The notes: a model not told the origin generated them from the sequence alone. DNA of 29,003 bases from Wolbachia endosymbiont of Cylisticus convexus (GCF_003344345.1 NZ_QPIP01000015.1:1-29003); one strand, 5' to 3'; counted from the first letter of the stretch, positions 16,110-23,689 are shown. A program made the numbers and translations.

Positions 16110-16558
16110 ATGTTCCACCAATATAAAGAACAAGGTATCTTTTTCTGTTCATCTCATGAGATATTTCAAGTTGTAATTGACGTTGAGAAGTATCCCGATT
16201 TTGTTCCTTGGTGCAAAGCTGTTTATATAAAAGAAAAACTGATAGCCAAATGATAGTGGATCTCCTCGCAGCTTTTCATGGTATTAAAGGAAGCTACACA
16301 TCAGGAGTGACCTTCCTTTCTCCAAGTGGAACAAATGAAGGTTGGATAAAAGCTGTGTCATCAAATGGAATATTTAAACATTTATACAACGAATGGAAAT
16401 TCACTCCTATGAACGAAAATAAAACTATGGTAGAGTTCTATATAAAGTTTGAATTTAAATCCAACTCATTTTCCACTTTACTAAAGTCAGTATATAAGTA
16501 TACACAAAGCAAAATAATTGCTGCATTCAAAGACAGAGTCGAAAGCCTTGCCAAGTAA
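16110..16558 (+). pseudogene. ratA: RatA/COQ10-type START-domain protein, one-base frameshift
   Basis: Two frames together make one gene of about 149 codons. The first reads MFHQYKEQGIFFCSSHEIFQ, then VVIDVEKYPDFVPWCKAVYI, and ends at a TGA (16251). The second continues TDSQMIVDLLAAFHGIKGSY ... GIFKHLYNEWKFTPM ... VEFYIKFEFKSNSF to 16558. The order DVEKYPDFVPWC, FKG-like FHGIKGSYTS, FKHLYNEWKF and FEFKS is that of the SRPBCC proteins called RatA or COQ10 (polyketide cyclase family), implicated in coenzyme Q function or ribosome association. The frames meet at an A5 run (16234-16238); one more A would restore continuity. It may be a true mutation, a sequencing error or a slippage site. The nominal start at 16208 is artificial. 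It is followed 26 bases later by the DsbA-family gene. Confidence 0.85.
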
Positions 16559-16584
16559 AAGTTATCTTGACATTATTTATATAA

Positions 16585-17316
16585 ATGCATTATTTTTTTA
16601 ATAAGTTAAGTGTTTCTATTGTAATGATTTTTAGATTATTGTTTTTACTAATTTTTATAAGTGTTAGTTCTTATGGAGCTACTGAACAAAACTTACCCAA
16701 TACTCAAAACACTGATGAAATAACACCAAAAGAACTACTATCACTATTGCCTGATGATAAATTATTAGGAGATCCAAAAGCACCAATTTTAATGATAGAA
16801 TACGCCTCACTCACTTGTTATCACTGTTCTCTTTTTCATAAGAAAGTTTTTCCTAAAATCAAAGAGAAATACATAGACACAGGTAAGATGTTATATGTAT
16901 TTCGTCATTTCCCTTTAGATTATAGAGGTTTAAAGGCTGCAATGCTGAGTCATTGCTATGAAAAACAAGAAGACTACTTTAATTTTAACAAAGCTGTTTT
17001 TAATGCAATAGACTCGTGGAACTACTCCAATTTCAGTGATTTAACTGTACTACAAAGAATTGCTGCACTAAGCAATTTGAAGCAAGATACATTTAACCAA
17101 TGCATTAATGATAAAAAAATGATGGATAAAGTTATAAATGATAAATCACTGGCAATTAATAAACTTGATATCATGGCTACTCCGATATTTTTCATCAAGC
17201 TTAACGATGATAAATCATACGTAGATCATAATAAAATTAAACACGAAGGATATAAAGAGCTAAAATACTTCACTAACGTAATAAATGAATTATATGGAAA
17301 AGCTATAGTGAAATAG
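16585..17316 (+). CDS. DsbA-family thiol:disulfide oxidoreductase
   Basis: The 243-residue protein has an N-terminal signal sequence; either ATG 16585 or the in-frame ATG 16624 (MIFRLLFLLIFISVSSYG) could be the start. It then has the thioredoxin-fold motif PKAPILMIEYASLTCYHCSLFH with the active site C78-Y-H-C81. The helical insertion follows (about 110-185), and the cis-proline loop MATPIFFI. This is the layout of periplasmic DsbA-like proteins of Rickettsiales, which oxidise secreted cysteines and in Wolbachia have been studied as alpha-DsbA paralogues; which paralogue this is I cannot say. WSP-like and other surface proteins are potential substrates by inference. It follows the broken ratA gene by 26 bases. 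Confidence 0.9.
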   Translation: MHYFFNKLSVSIVMIFRLLFLLIFISVSSYGATEQNLPNTQNTDEITPKELLSLLPDDKLLGDPKAPILMIEYASLTCYHCSLFHKKVFPKIKEKYIDTGKMLYVFRHFPLDYRGLKAAMLSHCYEKQEDYFNFNKAVFNAIDSWNYSNFSDLTVLQRIAALSNLKQDTFNQCINDKKMMDKVINDKSLAINKLDIMATPIFFIKLNDDKSYVDHNKIKHEGYKELKYFTNVINELYGKAIVK

Positions 17317-17344
17317 TACCACTGCAGCTTACCACATAAAGGCT

Positions 17345-17623
17345 CTATACTGAATCATTGCTTTTTGTCGCTGTTTGTTGCTTTTTACGCTCAAACTCTC
17401 TTTTTTTACTGTGCCAAGCATAGTAATACATGGCAATTTTATTCTCTATTAATATTATCGTTCCATCATAAAATTGGACCATATCCATAACTTTTTTCTG
17501 AGCTTCGTTAAAGCGTTCTTTGTACTTCTCGCGGTAAGCTGGATTGTATAGTAATCTCACCCCTTCATTATTATTAGACTTTTTGTTTAACGTTTCAACT
17601 TCATTAGCAATGTTATAAGACAT
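17345..17623 (-). CDS. Small hypothetical protein
   Basis: I do not recognise this 92-residue protein. It is hydrophilic and lysine/glutamate-rich, with a predicted helical stretch (about 27-50, PAYREKYKERFNEAQKKVMD), a short more hydrophobic segment (QFYDGTIILIENKIAMYYYA, 50-69) and a basic tail (KKREFERKKQQTATK). There is no cysteine, signal peptide or clear transmembrane span. It has a good ribosome binding site, AGAGGGGG, five bases before the ATG at 17623, and faces away from the methyltransferase gene across a 250-base AT-rich gap with two palindromes. It converges with the DsbA-family gene. The ribosome binding site and codon pattern make it a likely real gene of unknown role. Confidence 0.65.
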   Translation of the reverse strand: MSYNIANEVETLNKKSNNNEGVRLLYNPAYREKYKERFNEAQKKVMDMVQFYDGTIILIENKIAMYYYAWHSKKREFERKKQQTATKSNDSV

Positions 17624-17652
17624 ATAACCCCCTCTAATTGATTATAAAAATT

Positions 17653-17670
17653 ACATTTCAAGAGAAATGT
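17653..17670. promoter_or_regulatory. Small hairpin upstream of the 92-residue gene
   Basis: ACATTTC and GAAATGT form a perfect 7-bp stem around the loop AAGA, 30 bases upstream of the minus-strand ATG at 17623. It could sit in the leader of that gene or be a weak transcription barrier; function is unknown. Confidence 0.4.
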
Positions 17671-17690
17671 GAATAAACAACTCCTTAATT

Positions 17691-17718
17691 CTAGTATAAC
17701 AATTAATTGTTATACTAG
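17691..17718. promoter_or_regulatory. Perfect 28-bp palindrome in the divergent promoter region
   Basis: Each arm reads CTAGTATAACAATT, and the second half is its exact reverse complement. It does not belong to the TGTCATCCCAG repeat family. Placed between two divergently transcribed genes, it could be an operator for a dimeric regulator, or a bidirectional terminator. Bases 17719-17873 are AT-rich with no other recognisable signal. Confidence 0.5.
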
Positions 17719-17873
17719 TTAACCATAGTAAAATATATAATAATTTTTGTCACTTAAAATTTTACTTTATAAAATAACAACTTAAAATAAAAGTTTTTAT
17801 TATTTTAAACTATATTATTATATCTACAAATCTTGTATAGATTGAACCTCCCTAATTTATATTATAAAACTTA

Positions 17874-18521
17874 ATGCGTCATAACTTTAGCACAAAATCG
17901 TTGTACATAAGAAACTTATTTGCAAAAGAGTATAAAAAAATAGAAGAATATTGTACTCTTGAGAAGGGGCAACGTATTCAAATCACTCCTGAAGAAGGAA
18001 AGTTACTCAGTTTATTTATCAAAATTCATAAAATCAAAAGTATCGTTGAAATTGGCACGTTATATGGTTATTCGTCAATTTGTATGGTAAAGGCTCTATC
18101 GGAAAACGGTCATATATATACAATAGAAAATAATCCTCAGCATTGCAAAATAGCAAAAAAAAATTTTAGTATTTTTAATCTGAGTGACAAAATTTCTTTA
18201 ATAGAAGGCAATGCATTGGAAAAACTTAATGAATTGTCAGCAAAAACACCTTTTGATATGATATTCATCGATGCTGATAAAGTTAGTTATCCTAAATATT
18301 TAGATTGGGCAGAGCTATACATTAAACAAGATGGGCTGATTGTTGCAGATAATACTCTATTGTTCAACACAGTATTCTTAGAATCCCCTCCAAAAGGAGT
18401 GTCAGAGAAGTCATGGCATGCTATGAGAGAGTTTAATGATAGATTGTCAGATGAAAAGAAATATTTCTCTATATTGATTCCGACTGATGAAGGAATGACT
18501 GTAGCTTTAAAGCTAACGTAA
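17874..18521 (+). CDS. Class I SAM-dependent O-methyltransferase (caffeoyl-CoA OMT-like)
   Basis: The 215-residue protein belongs to the small O-methyltransferase family 3. Visible features are ITPEEGKLLSLFIKIHKIKS, motif I IVEIGTLYGYSSICMVKAL (SAM-binding, about 57-75), motif post-I IYTIENNPQH with the acidic residue binding the SAM ribose, and IEGNALEKLNEL. Then come the metal- and catalysis-linked FDMIFIDADKVSYPKYLDWA (about 133-152) and DGLIVADNTL, and a conserved tail FSILIPTDEGMTVALK. Bacterial members often have undefined small-molecule targets, so the substrate is unknown. It ends one base from the convergent GST-like gene. The start at 17874 has no strong ribosome binding site, and no better one is seen. 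Confidence 0.9.
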   Translation: MRHNFSTKSLYIRNLFAKEYKKIEEYCTLEKGQRIQITPEEGKLLSLFIKIHKIKSIVEIGTLYGYSSICMVKALSENGHIYTIENNPQHCKIAKKNFSIFNLSDKISLIEGNALEKLNELSAKTPFDMIFIDADKVSYPKYLDWAELYIKQDGLIVADNTLLFNTVFLESPPKGVSEKSWHAMREFNDRLSDEKKYFSILIPTDEGMTVALKLT

Positions 18522-18522
18522 G

Positions 18523-19176
18523 TTAAAAATCAAGATCAGCATAATGTTTAGGAGGAGTTAAGCCAAAAACTCTCTCTAATAATATTTCGCGAAAGCAAGG
18601 CCTTGATTTAACAATGGAGTACCATTCTTTTAAAATCTTACTTTTTTCCCATGGAAAACTATTTACGTAGTCTATTATAGAAATATGCGATGCTAAGGTA
18701 ATATCGGCTAAAGTGAACTTATCGATTGCAAGCCAAATATTTTTGCTAATTAAGTATTCAATGTATTCTATATGGTAAGATAGGTTATGTTGAGCTGCAT
18801 GAAGAAACCTAGAGTCAGGGCTGCGGTTAATTATCACTTTTTCGTTTATGACATATTTAGTAACTTCATTATAAAATTTATTGTCAAACCAGTTAATTAA
18901 AGCACGTGTTTTAGACTTAATAACAGTAGAAGAGTCGAGCAGTTTGATGTTGCTGCTATAAGTCTCTTCTAAATATTCACAAATAGCGTTACTATCTGCT
19001 ATAATAAGGTTGTTATCCATAAGCACTGGTACCTGTCCAGTTGGATTAATCTTCATGAATTCATTCCGCTTCTCCCATGGATTTTCGTATACCAAATCGC
19101 AACTCAGCTTTTTTTCCTTGAGAAGAGCTCTAACTTTTCGTGAAAATGGACAAAGAGGAAAATGATATAAAATCAT
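18523..19176 (-). CDS. Glutathione S-transferase-like protein
   Basis: The 217-residue protein has the two GST domains. The thioredoxin-like N-terminal part reads [20 protein letters not shown], followed by [13 protein letters not shown] with the cis-proline and [14 protein letters not shown] with the E/S pair that binds the gamma-glutamyl group. The all-helical C-terminal domain contains [18 protein letters not shown] (about 153-170). The CPFS segment at the N-terminus provides a cysteine as possible nucleophile, as in beta/omega-type or SspA-like members. It may detoxify electrophiles or act in stress regulation; specificity is not readable. The start at 19176 matches the family start. Upstream is a repeat-rich stretch (19177-19500). 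Confidence 0.88.
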   Translation of the reverse strand: MILYHFPLCPFSRKVRALLKEKKLSCDLVYENPWEKRNEFMKINPTGQVPVLMDNNLIIADSNAICEYLEETYSSNIKLLDSSTVIKSKTRALINWFDNKFYNEVTKYVINEKVIINRSPDSRFLHAAQHNLSYHIEYIEYLISKNIWLAIDKFTLADITLASHISIIDYVNSFPWEKSKILKEWYSIVKSRPCFREILLERVFGLTPPKHYADLDF

Positions 19177-19324
19177 AATATTCCTCTTTTGTTGTCCCAG
19201 TATCTATAGGTTGTCATGCAAGTAGCTGACACTGAAATCCAGCTTATTTCATTATAGACATTATTTTTAACATATACTCCTAGAATCCATTGTCCATTGC
19301 ATAATTTCCAAATATTTTTATACT

Positions 19325-19354
19325 TGGATCCCAGTGTCACGCACTGGGATGACA
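19325..19354. repeat. Palindromic repeat copy
   Basis: GGATCCCAGTGTCACGCACT plus GGGATGACA. The 350-base interval 19177-19531 contains this copy, a degenerate one at 19190-19245 (TTGTCCCAG..., GTAGCTGACACTGAAATCCA), and short direct repeats GGCATAAATAAACn (about 19350-19390). The open frame 19173-19466 on the minus strand reads through these repeats (it even encodes [12 protein letters not shown] from the repeat) and is not a gene. Confidence 0.75.
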
Positions 19355-19528
19355 TAAATAAACGCTGAAATGGCATAAATAAACATTGGAGCGACAATCT
19401 TATAATAACTTGCATAACAACTAACTTTTTGTTTATTTGAAAGTAACAGTGTACGAAATTTAACATATCAAGCTATCGAGCTGATATAGAATATACCTTG
19501 CTAAATAAAAAAAAAGTATAACCTTTTA

Positions 19529-19612
19529 TAAGGTATGCAGGCAAAAATTCTGTAACTTGGTCAGGTCAGAAATGAAGCAACCATATCAGAACCTTTTTGG
19601 GTTGCATACCTA
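19529..19612 (+). ncRNA. ffs: SRP RNA (4.5S-type, ffs)
   Basis: The small bacterial signal-recognition-particle RNA binds Ffh and FtsY and is needed for co-translational membrane targeting. The conserved domain IV loop is present as TTGGTCAGGTCAGAAATGAA followed by GCAACCA, equivalent to GGTCAGG...GGAAGCAGCC. The ends pair: GGTATGCA (19532-19539) with TGCATACC (19603-19610). A TATAAC box at 19517-19522 is a suitable -10. The location immediately before dnaX is the conserved ffs-dnaX arrangement known from many alphaproteobacteria. The stretch is followed by TATTTTAC and T9 (19620-19628), a plausible termination tract. Confidence 0.88.
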
Positions 19613-19638
19613 TTTTACTATTTTTTTTATTCTGGGCT

Positions 19639-21113
19639 ATGAACATAGCATTAAAATATCGTCCTAGTAGCTTTAAAGATTTAGTAGGTCAAGATATATT
19701 GGTGCGTATACTAGAAAACGCTTTTACTCTCAACAAAATTCCACAATCTATACTACTTTCTGGCAGTAGTGGGATTGGTAAAACTACTACTGCAAGAATA
19801 ATAGCTTTATGTTTGAATTGTTCATTGGGACCAACTTTTGAACCTTGTGGATTATGTGCAAATTGTCTGGCGATAAAAAATTCAAGTCATCCAGATGTAG
19901 TTGAAATCGATGCAGCAAGTCACACTAGCATTGAGGACGTTAGAGTGATCTTAGGAGATATTTGCTATTTACCCATAAGTTCTAAATTCAAAGTTTACAT
20001 TATAGATGAAGTACACATGTTATCTAGTAGTGCATTTAATGCATTACTTAAAACTCTAGAAGAACCACCATCTAGCGTAAAGTTTATTCTGGCAACTACA
20101 GAAATAAAAAAGATACCAATAACTATTATTGCACGTTGTCAAAGGTTTGACTTACATAACATTCCTGCAGCTAAGATAGTGGGGCGTTTAAATGATATTG
20201 CACAAAAAGAAAATTATTTTATTGAAAAAGAAGCATCGGAATTAATTGCTCACCACTGTAGTAATTCAATGCGTAACGCTTTATTTTTGATGAATCAAGC
20301 AGTGCTATATAGCAAAGATGGTACAATATCCACTCAAAGTGTTACAGACATACTTGGTCTAGTAGACAGAAACGTTATATTTGATCTACTGGAAGCAGTA
20401 TTAGATAGTGATTTACAGAAGGCTTTGTCAGTATTCGACAACGCGGTAAAGACAGCAAACTCACTCAATATTTTTGAAGATCTGCTGCAAACAATCCAGT
20501 TAGTGTGCCGTTTTTTAATTACAAAAGAGATTGATACAGAATGTGAGAAGAGCAGAGTAAAAGACTTGAGTACAAAGAAGTCTTTAATATTTTTTCGAGA
20601 TTGTGGAAGGTGTTGCTTAAAAGTATTCAAGATATAAAAGTTTCAACATGCAATGAGGTTGCTGCTGAAATGATGTTAATTAGCCTTTGTTATCTTTCTG
20701 ATTTGCCTTCTCCGGAACAGGTGATCAAGAAAGTTCTTTCGCAGAGTATACAGCAGGGAAATACGCGTAATATAGGAAGTGAACAGCAACAAAATTATGA
20801 TTTTAATAAGGTTTTGCAGTTATTAAGGCAGAGTAACCAAATTTATCTTTACAAACAACTGTGTAGTAATCTACAATTAATAGATTGTAGACTTGGGTAT
20901 TTAAAATTAAAAGCTGTATCTAAGTTGAATAGTAATTTTTGTAATGACTTGAAAAATTACTTAAATCAAGCTACTAAGCAGGAGTGGGTTATTATAGTTG
21001 ATACGAGTTATATGAACAGGGAAGTGAGCAATTTAAATTATGCACCTGCAGTTAAGGGTATACTGGATGCGTTTAAAGGTGCAAAGGTGGTTAATGTAGA
21101 GAATAAGGAGTAA
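19639..21113 (+). pseudogene. dnaX: DNA polymerase III gamma/tau subunit, split by a -1 frameshift
   Basis: DnaX is the clamp-loader ATPase. The first frame (ATG 19639 to stop 20637, 332 residues) has MNIALKYRPSSFKDLVGQ, Walker A GSSGIGKT (42-49), zinc ligands C61, C70, C73 and C76, Walker B IIDEVH (121-126), the LLKTLEEPP and ATTE sensor motifs, and the collar domain start. After KKSLIFF it goes off frame. The collar resumes in the next frame as SRLWKVLLKSIQDIKV to KVVNVENKE, stop 21113; total about 490 residues. The shift lies in a T6 run (20590-20595); a seventh T restores the frame. The in-frame start at 19597 is rejected because it lies in SRP RNA. As dnaX is essential, this is either a sequencing error, slippage expression or a damaged gene; I type it as broken because of the visible frameshift. 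Confidence 0.85.
20590..20595 (+). other. T6 homopolymer at the dnaX frame switch
   Basis: ATATTTTTTCGAG: the upstream frame reads ATA TTT TTT CGA and the downstream frame reads ATT TTT TCG AGA. A single extra T, by mutation, base-call error or polymerase slippage, joins the two halves. Confidence 0.7.
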
Positions 21114-21116
21114 GTT

Positions 21117-21449
21117 GTGGATTTCAGTCAAATAATGAAGCAAGCGCAAGAAATGCAAAAAAAGCTTGCGGAAGCTCAAGAAAAATATATTGGAAAAGAG
21201 TTTCAAGGTATTTCTGGTGGTGGCAAAGTTTCTATATTAGTGGAAGTTATAAAAATAGGTAGCTATAAAGCTAAAAAGGTAAACATAGACTTAGAGCTTA
21301 TGAGAAATGAAGAAAAAGATATAGTAGAAGATTTAGTGACAGCAGCGTTTAATGATGCTATTAAAAAAGCAGAAGAGGATATGGCAAATGCAACTTCTGA
21401 TCTTGCAGGTATGATGGGTTTACCACCTGGATTTAAACTTCCTTTTTAA
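21117..21449 (+). CDS. ybaB: YbaB/EbfC nucleoid-associated protein
   Basis: The 110-residue protein has the family pattern: MKQAQEMQKKLAEAQEKY, then GGGKVSILVEVIKIGSYKAK, then VEDLVTAAFNDAIKKAEEDM, and a C-terminal LAGMMGLPPGFKLPF. Family members form dimers that bind DNA and usually follow dnaX, as here (3 bases after the dnaX stop). The start is GTG at 21117, with an AAGGAG ribosome binding site (21105-21110) six bases upstream that lies inside the end of dnaX. Operon with ffs-dnaX is likely. Confidence 0.94.
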   Translation: MDFSQIMKQAQEMQKKLAEAQEKYIGKEFQGISGGGKVSILVEVIKIGSYKAKKVNIDLELMRNEEKDIVEDLVTAAFNDAIKKAEEDMANATSDLAGMMGLPPGFKLPF

Positions 21450-21655
21450 TCTGTATTACTGAAATTTCTCTTGATGTAATAACTAAGTATTTTCTTTTTA
21501 CTATTTCTAGTGCTAGTATTTCTTAATATAGCATATTTGCATTACTGCATGAACATGAAGCAAGTTACAGTGGTAAAAACAAAGCAGAAGATAAAAAGAC
21601 TAGTGAAGTGAAAACCAAGAACGAAAAAAGTCATATAATTCTATTTATTTATTAA
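21450..21655 (+). pseudogene. Possible decayed short gene after ybaB
   Basis: In one frame, 21476-21523 reads VITKYFLFTISSASIS, then a TAA (21524-21526), then the same frame continues to 21655 as YSIFALLHEHEASYSGKNKA and EDKKTSEVKTKNEKSHIILF. A hydrophobic segment followed by a lysine-rich tail looks like a small membrane or secreted protein broken by one stop codon. There is no clear start or ribosome binding site. Chance open sequence is a real alternative in AT-rich DNA. Confidence 0.25.
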
Positions 21656-21721
21656 TAAAGCCTTTGTATTCTTCTGAAAAGAAGTTAAGATATAGAATAT
21701 TTTGTGTTATTAAGTTAGCAC

Positions 21722-21750
21722 TTGACTTAACTTTAGTTATCATTTAGACT
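21722..21750 (+). promoter_or_regulatory. Promoter of wsp
   Basis: TTGACT (21722-21727), a 17-base spacer and TAGACT (21745-21750). The predicted start at about 21757 leaves a short leader with the ribosome binding site GAGGG (21779-21783) five bases before the ATG. wsp is one of the most highly expressed Wolbachia genes, so a good -35 fits. Confidence 0.5.
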
Positions 21751-21788
21751 GCTAAAGTGGAATTTTAATTTTTTTAACGAGGGCAATT

Positions 21789-22505
21789 ATGCATTATAAA
21801 AAGTTTTTTTCAGCAGCTGCTTTAGTGACGTTGCTAAGCCTATCAAACTCTGCTTTTTCATCAGATCCTATTGGTCCAATAAGTGATGAAGAAACTAGCT
21901 ACTACGTTCGTTTGCAATATAATGGTGAAGTTTTACCTTTTAAAACAAAGATTGATGGTATTGAGTATAAAAAAAATAACGACGCTCAAGATCCTTTAAA
22001 AGCATCTTTTATGGCTGGTAGTGGTGCATTTGGTTATAAAATGGATGACATCAGAGTTGATGTTGAGGGACTTTACTCACAACTAAACAAAAACGACGTT
22101 AGTGGTGCAGCATTTACTCCAGTAACTGTTGCAGACAGTGTGACAGCGTTTTCAGGATTAGTTAATGTTTATTATGATGTAGCAATCGAAGATATGCCTA
22201 TCACTCCATACGTTGGTGTTGGTGTTGGTGCAGCATATGTAAGCAATCCTTTAGCAACAAAAATTGCTGGTGATAAAGACTCTGGATTTGGTTTTGCTTA
22301 TCAAGCGAAAGCTGGTGTCAGTTATGACGTAACTCCAGAAATCAAACTTTACGCTGGCGCTCGCTATTTTGGTTCTTATGGCGCTAGCTTTGATGGAGAA
22401 AAACAAGATCCTGACGATTCAAGCAAAAAGGTTGCTGATAAAGGCGCACACAAAGTCTTTTACAGTACTATTGGTGCAGAAGCTGGAGTAGCATTTAATT
22501 TCTAG
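21789..22505 (+). CDS. wsp: Wolbachia surface protein
   Basis: WSP is the major outer-membrane protein of Wolbachia, an 8-strand beta-barrel of the P44/Msp2 superfamily with surface loops exposed to the host. The 238-residue protein has the signal peptide MHYKKFFSAAALVTLLSLSN and SAFS, then the diagnostic GPISDEETSYYVRLQYNGE. Conserved barrel blocks FGYKMDDIRVDVEGLYSQLN, VNVYYDVAIEDMPITPYVGV and AGVSYDVTPEIKLYAGARYF follow, and the terminal GAEAGVAFNF ends with the aromatic residue typical of outer-membrane barrels. The four hypervariable loops fall near residues 52-70, 98-118, 160-175 and 201-226 (GEKQDPDDSSKKVADKGAHK). By recall the conserved blocks fit supergroup A alleles. An extra serine precedes DPIGPI compared with the common AFSDPVGP form. 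The frame is intact. Confidence 0.98.
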   Translation: MHYKKFFSAAALVTLLSLSNSAFSSDPIGPISDEETSYYVRLQYNGEVLPFKTKIDGIEYKKNNDAQDPLKASFMAGSGAFGYKMDDIRVDVEGLYSQLNKNDVSGAAFTPVTVADSVTAFSGLVNVYYDVAIEDMPITPYVGVGVGAAYVSNPLATKIAGDKDSGFGFAYQAKAGVSYDVTPEIKLYAGARYFGSYGASFDGEKQDPDDSSKKVADKGAHKVFYSTIGAEAGVAFNF

Positions 22506-22542
22506 TCTACTCTTATTGTTTTGTATCAGTTTTTTCTTGTTG

Positions 22543-22615
22543 TCCCAGCTTATGGTGCTGGGGTTTAGAAAAAAACATGTGAATTTCCAGTGTTTGAACA
22601 CTGGAATGACACATT
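22543..22615. repeat. Palindromic repeats downstream of wsp
   Basis: TTCCAGTGTTTGAACACTGGAA (22584-22605) has 10-bp arms with only TG between. Just before it, TGTCCCAGCTTATGGTGCTGGGG (22542-22564) is a shorter imperfect palindrome of the same family. Either could act as a 3' hairpin for the wsp mRNA, but no U-tract follows. Confidence 0.65.
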
Positions 22616-22737
22616 GTTTATTTAAACTATAGCGTTTATCGTTACACGCTAGTGATTTTAATCAGGTAGCTGATACTGAAGTGTACTGCTACTAAGATCT
22701 CAATTAGATGGAAAGTTGTGCTTTTTTTAATTAAAGC

Positions 22738-22766
22738 TTGAATTTTTTACTAAAAATCAATATATT
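22738..22766 (+). promoter_or_regulatory. Promoter of rpoH
   Basis: TTGAAT (22738-22743), a 17-base spacer and TATATT (22761-22766), about 30 bases before the rpoH ATG. The -10 could also be the overlapping TATTAT (22763-22768). Bases 22616-22737 hold nothing recognisable. Confidence 0.45.
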
Positions 22767-22795
22767 ATATACATGGAGTTTTAATTTAAGTTATT

Positions 22796-23689
22796 ATGTT
22801 GACCCCAGTAGCGAATTTATGTGTTAATAGTAGCACTAATCTTATGCAATATATTGCTGAAGTGCGAAAATTTCCTATGCTTTCCCAAGAAGAGGAAGTG
22901 CGATTAGCAAAAAATTGGCAAGAACATAAGGATATTTCTTCTGCTCACAAGTTGATTACCAGCCATTTGAATTTAGTAGTAAAAATTGCAATGAAATTTA
23001 AGAACTACGGGCTATTGTTGATGGACTTGGTCATGGAAGGAAATATGGGTTTAATGCATGCAGTGAAAAAGTTTAATCCTGACTTGGGATTTCGTTTTTC
23101 AACTTATGCAGTATGGTGGATTGAAGCTTCAATAAAAGACTTTATATTGAAATCTTGGTCACTTGTGAAAATAGGTACAACGCAAGCGCAAAGGAGATTA
23201 TTTTTTAGTTTACGTAAAATGAAAAAAAGAATTTTACAATACACAAACAGAGAAACTTTGAGTAACGAAGAAATAAAAGCAATATCAAGTGAGCTTTCTG
23301 TATCTGAAGAAGATGTTGTACAAATGAACTATCGTTTGGCTTGTAAGGATCAGTCGTTAAATAATTGTATAAAAATAGGTGACGACTCTAAAAAGGAGTT
23401 ACAAGATATGATTCCGTGTAATTTAGTCAGTCAAGAAGTAGCTTACCAGAATCATGAAGAAAAGGCATTAAAAGAAACAATTTTAAGCAATGCATTGACA
23501 ACTCTTAACGAAAGATCAAGAGACATTTTTATTAGCAGATATTTGTCTGAGAGTACTCAAACTTTGGACGAGCTTAGCAAAAAATATTGTGTTTCAAGAG
23601 AAAGAATAAGACAGTTGGCTGAGCAAGCGATGAGTAAGGTAAAACAACATATAAAATCAGAGAGTTTGAAACTTGGTTTACATGCGTAG
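22796..23689 (+). CDS. rpoH: RNA polymerase sigma-32 (heat-shock sigma factor)
   Basis: The 297-residue protein is a group 3 sigma factor. Region 1.2 reads LMQYIAEVRKFPMLSQEEEV. Region 2 has LVVKIAMKFKNYGLLLMDLV, then EGNMGLMHAVKKFNPDLGFR and FSTYAVWWIEASIKDFIL. The RpoH box follows as TTQAQRRLFFSLRKMKK (about 127-143), which distinguishes sigma-32 from RpoD. Region 4 has TLNERSRDIFISRYL and the helix-turn-helix TLDELSKKYCVSRERIRQLA. It should direct chaperone and protease genes. The ATG at 22796 has only a weak ribosome binding site. The stop overlaps the start of the IalB-like gene, suggesting coupling. Rickettsiales carry few sigma factors (RpoD and RpoH), so this is a main regulator. Confidence 0.96.
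   Translation: MLTPVANLCVNSSTNLMQYIAEVRKFPMLSQEEEVRLAKNWQEHKDISSAHKLITSHLNLVVKIAMKFKNYGLLLMDLVMEGNMGLMHAVKKFNPDLGFRFSTYAVWWIEASIKDFILKSWSLVKIGTTQAQRRLFFSLRKMKKRILQYTNRETLSNEEIKAISSELSVSEEDVVQMNYRLACKDQSLNNCIKIGDDSKKELQDMIPCNLVSQEVAYQNHEEKALKETILSNALTTLNERSRDIFISRYLSESTQTLDELSKKYCVSRERIRQLAEQAMSKVKQHIKSESLKLGLHA

Noticed and set aside
16110..16558. RatA as toxin of a RatA-RatB toxin-antitoxin pair
   Set aside because: No RatB-like partner follows; the next gene is a DsbA-family protein. The conserved role of this family in alphaproteobacteria is closer to COQ10.
19173..19466. 97-residue minus-strand open frame overlapping the GST-like start
   Set aside because: It is repeat sequence ([12 protein letters not shown] comes from the palindrome family), with no family signature.
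19597..19638. Upstream in-frame start for dnaX
   Set aside because: These 14 codons fall in the SRP RNA 3' arm and its T-rich tail; MNIALKYRP at 19639 is the family's normal start.
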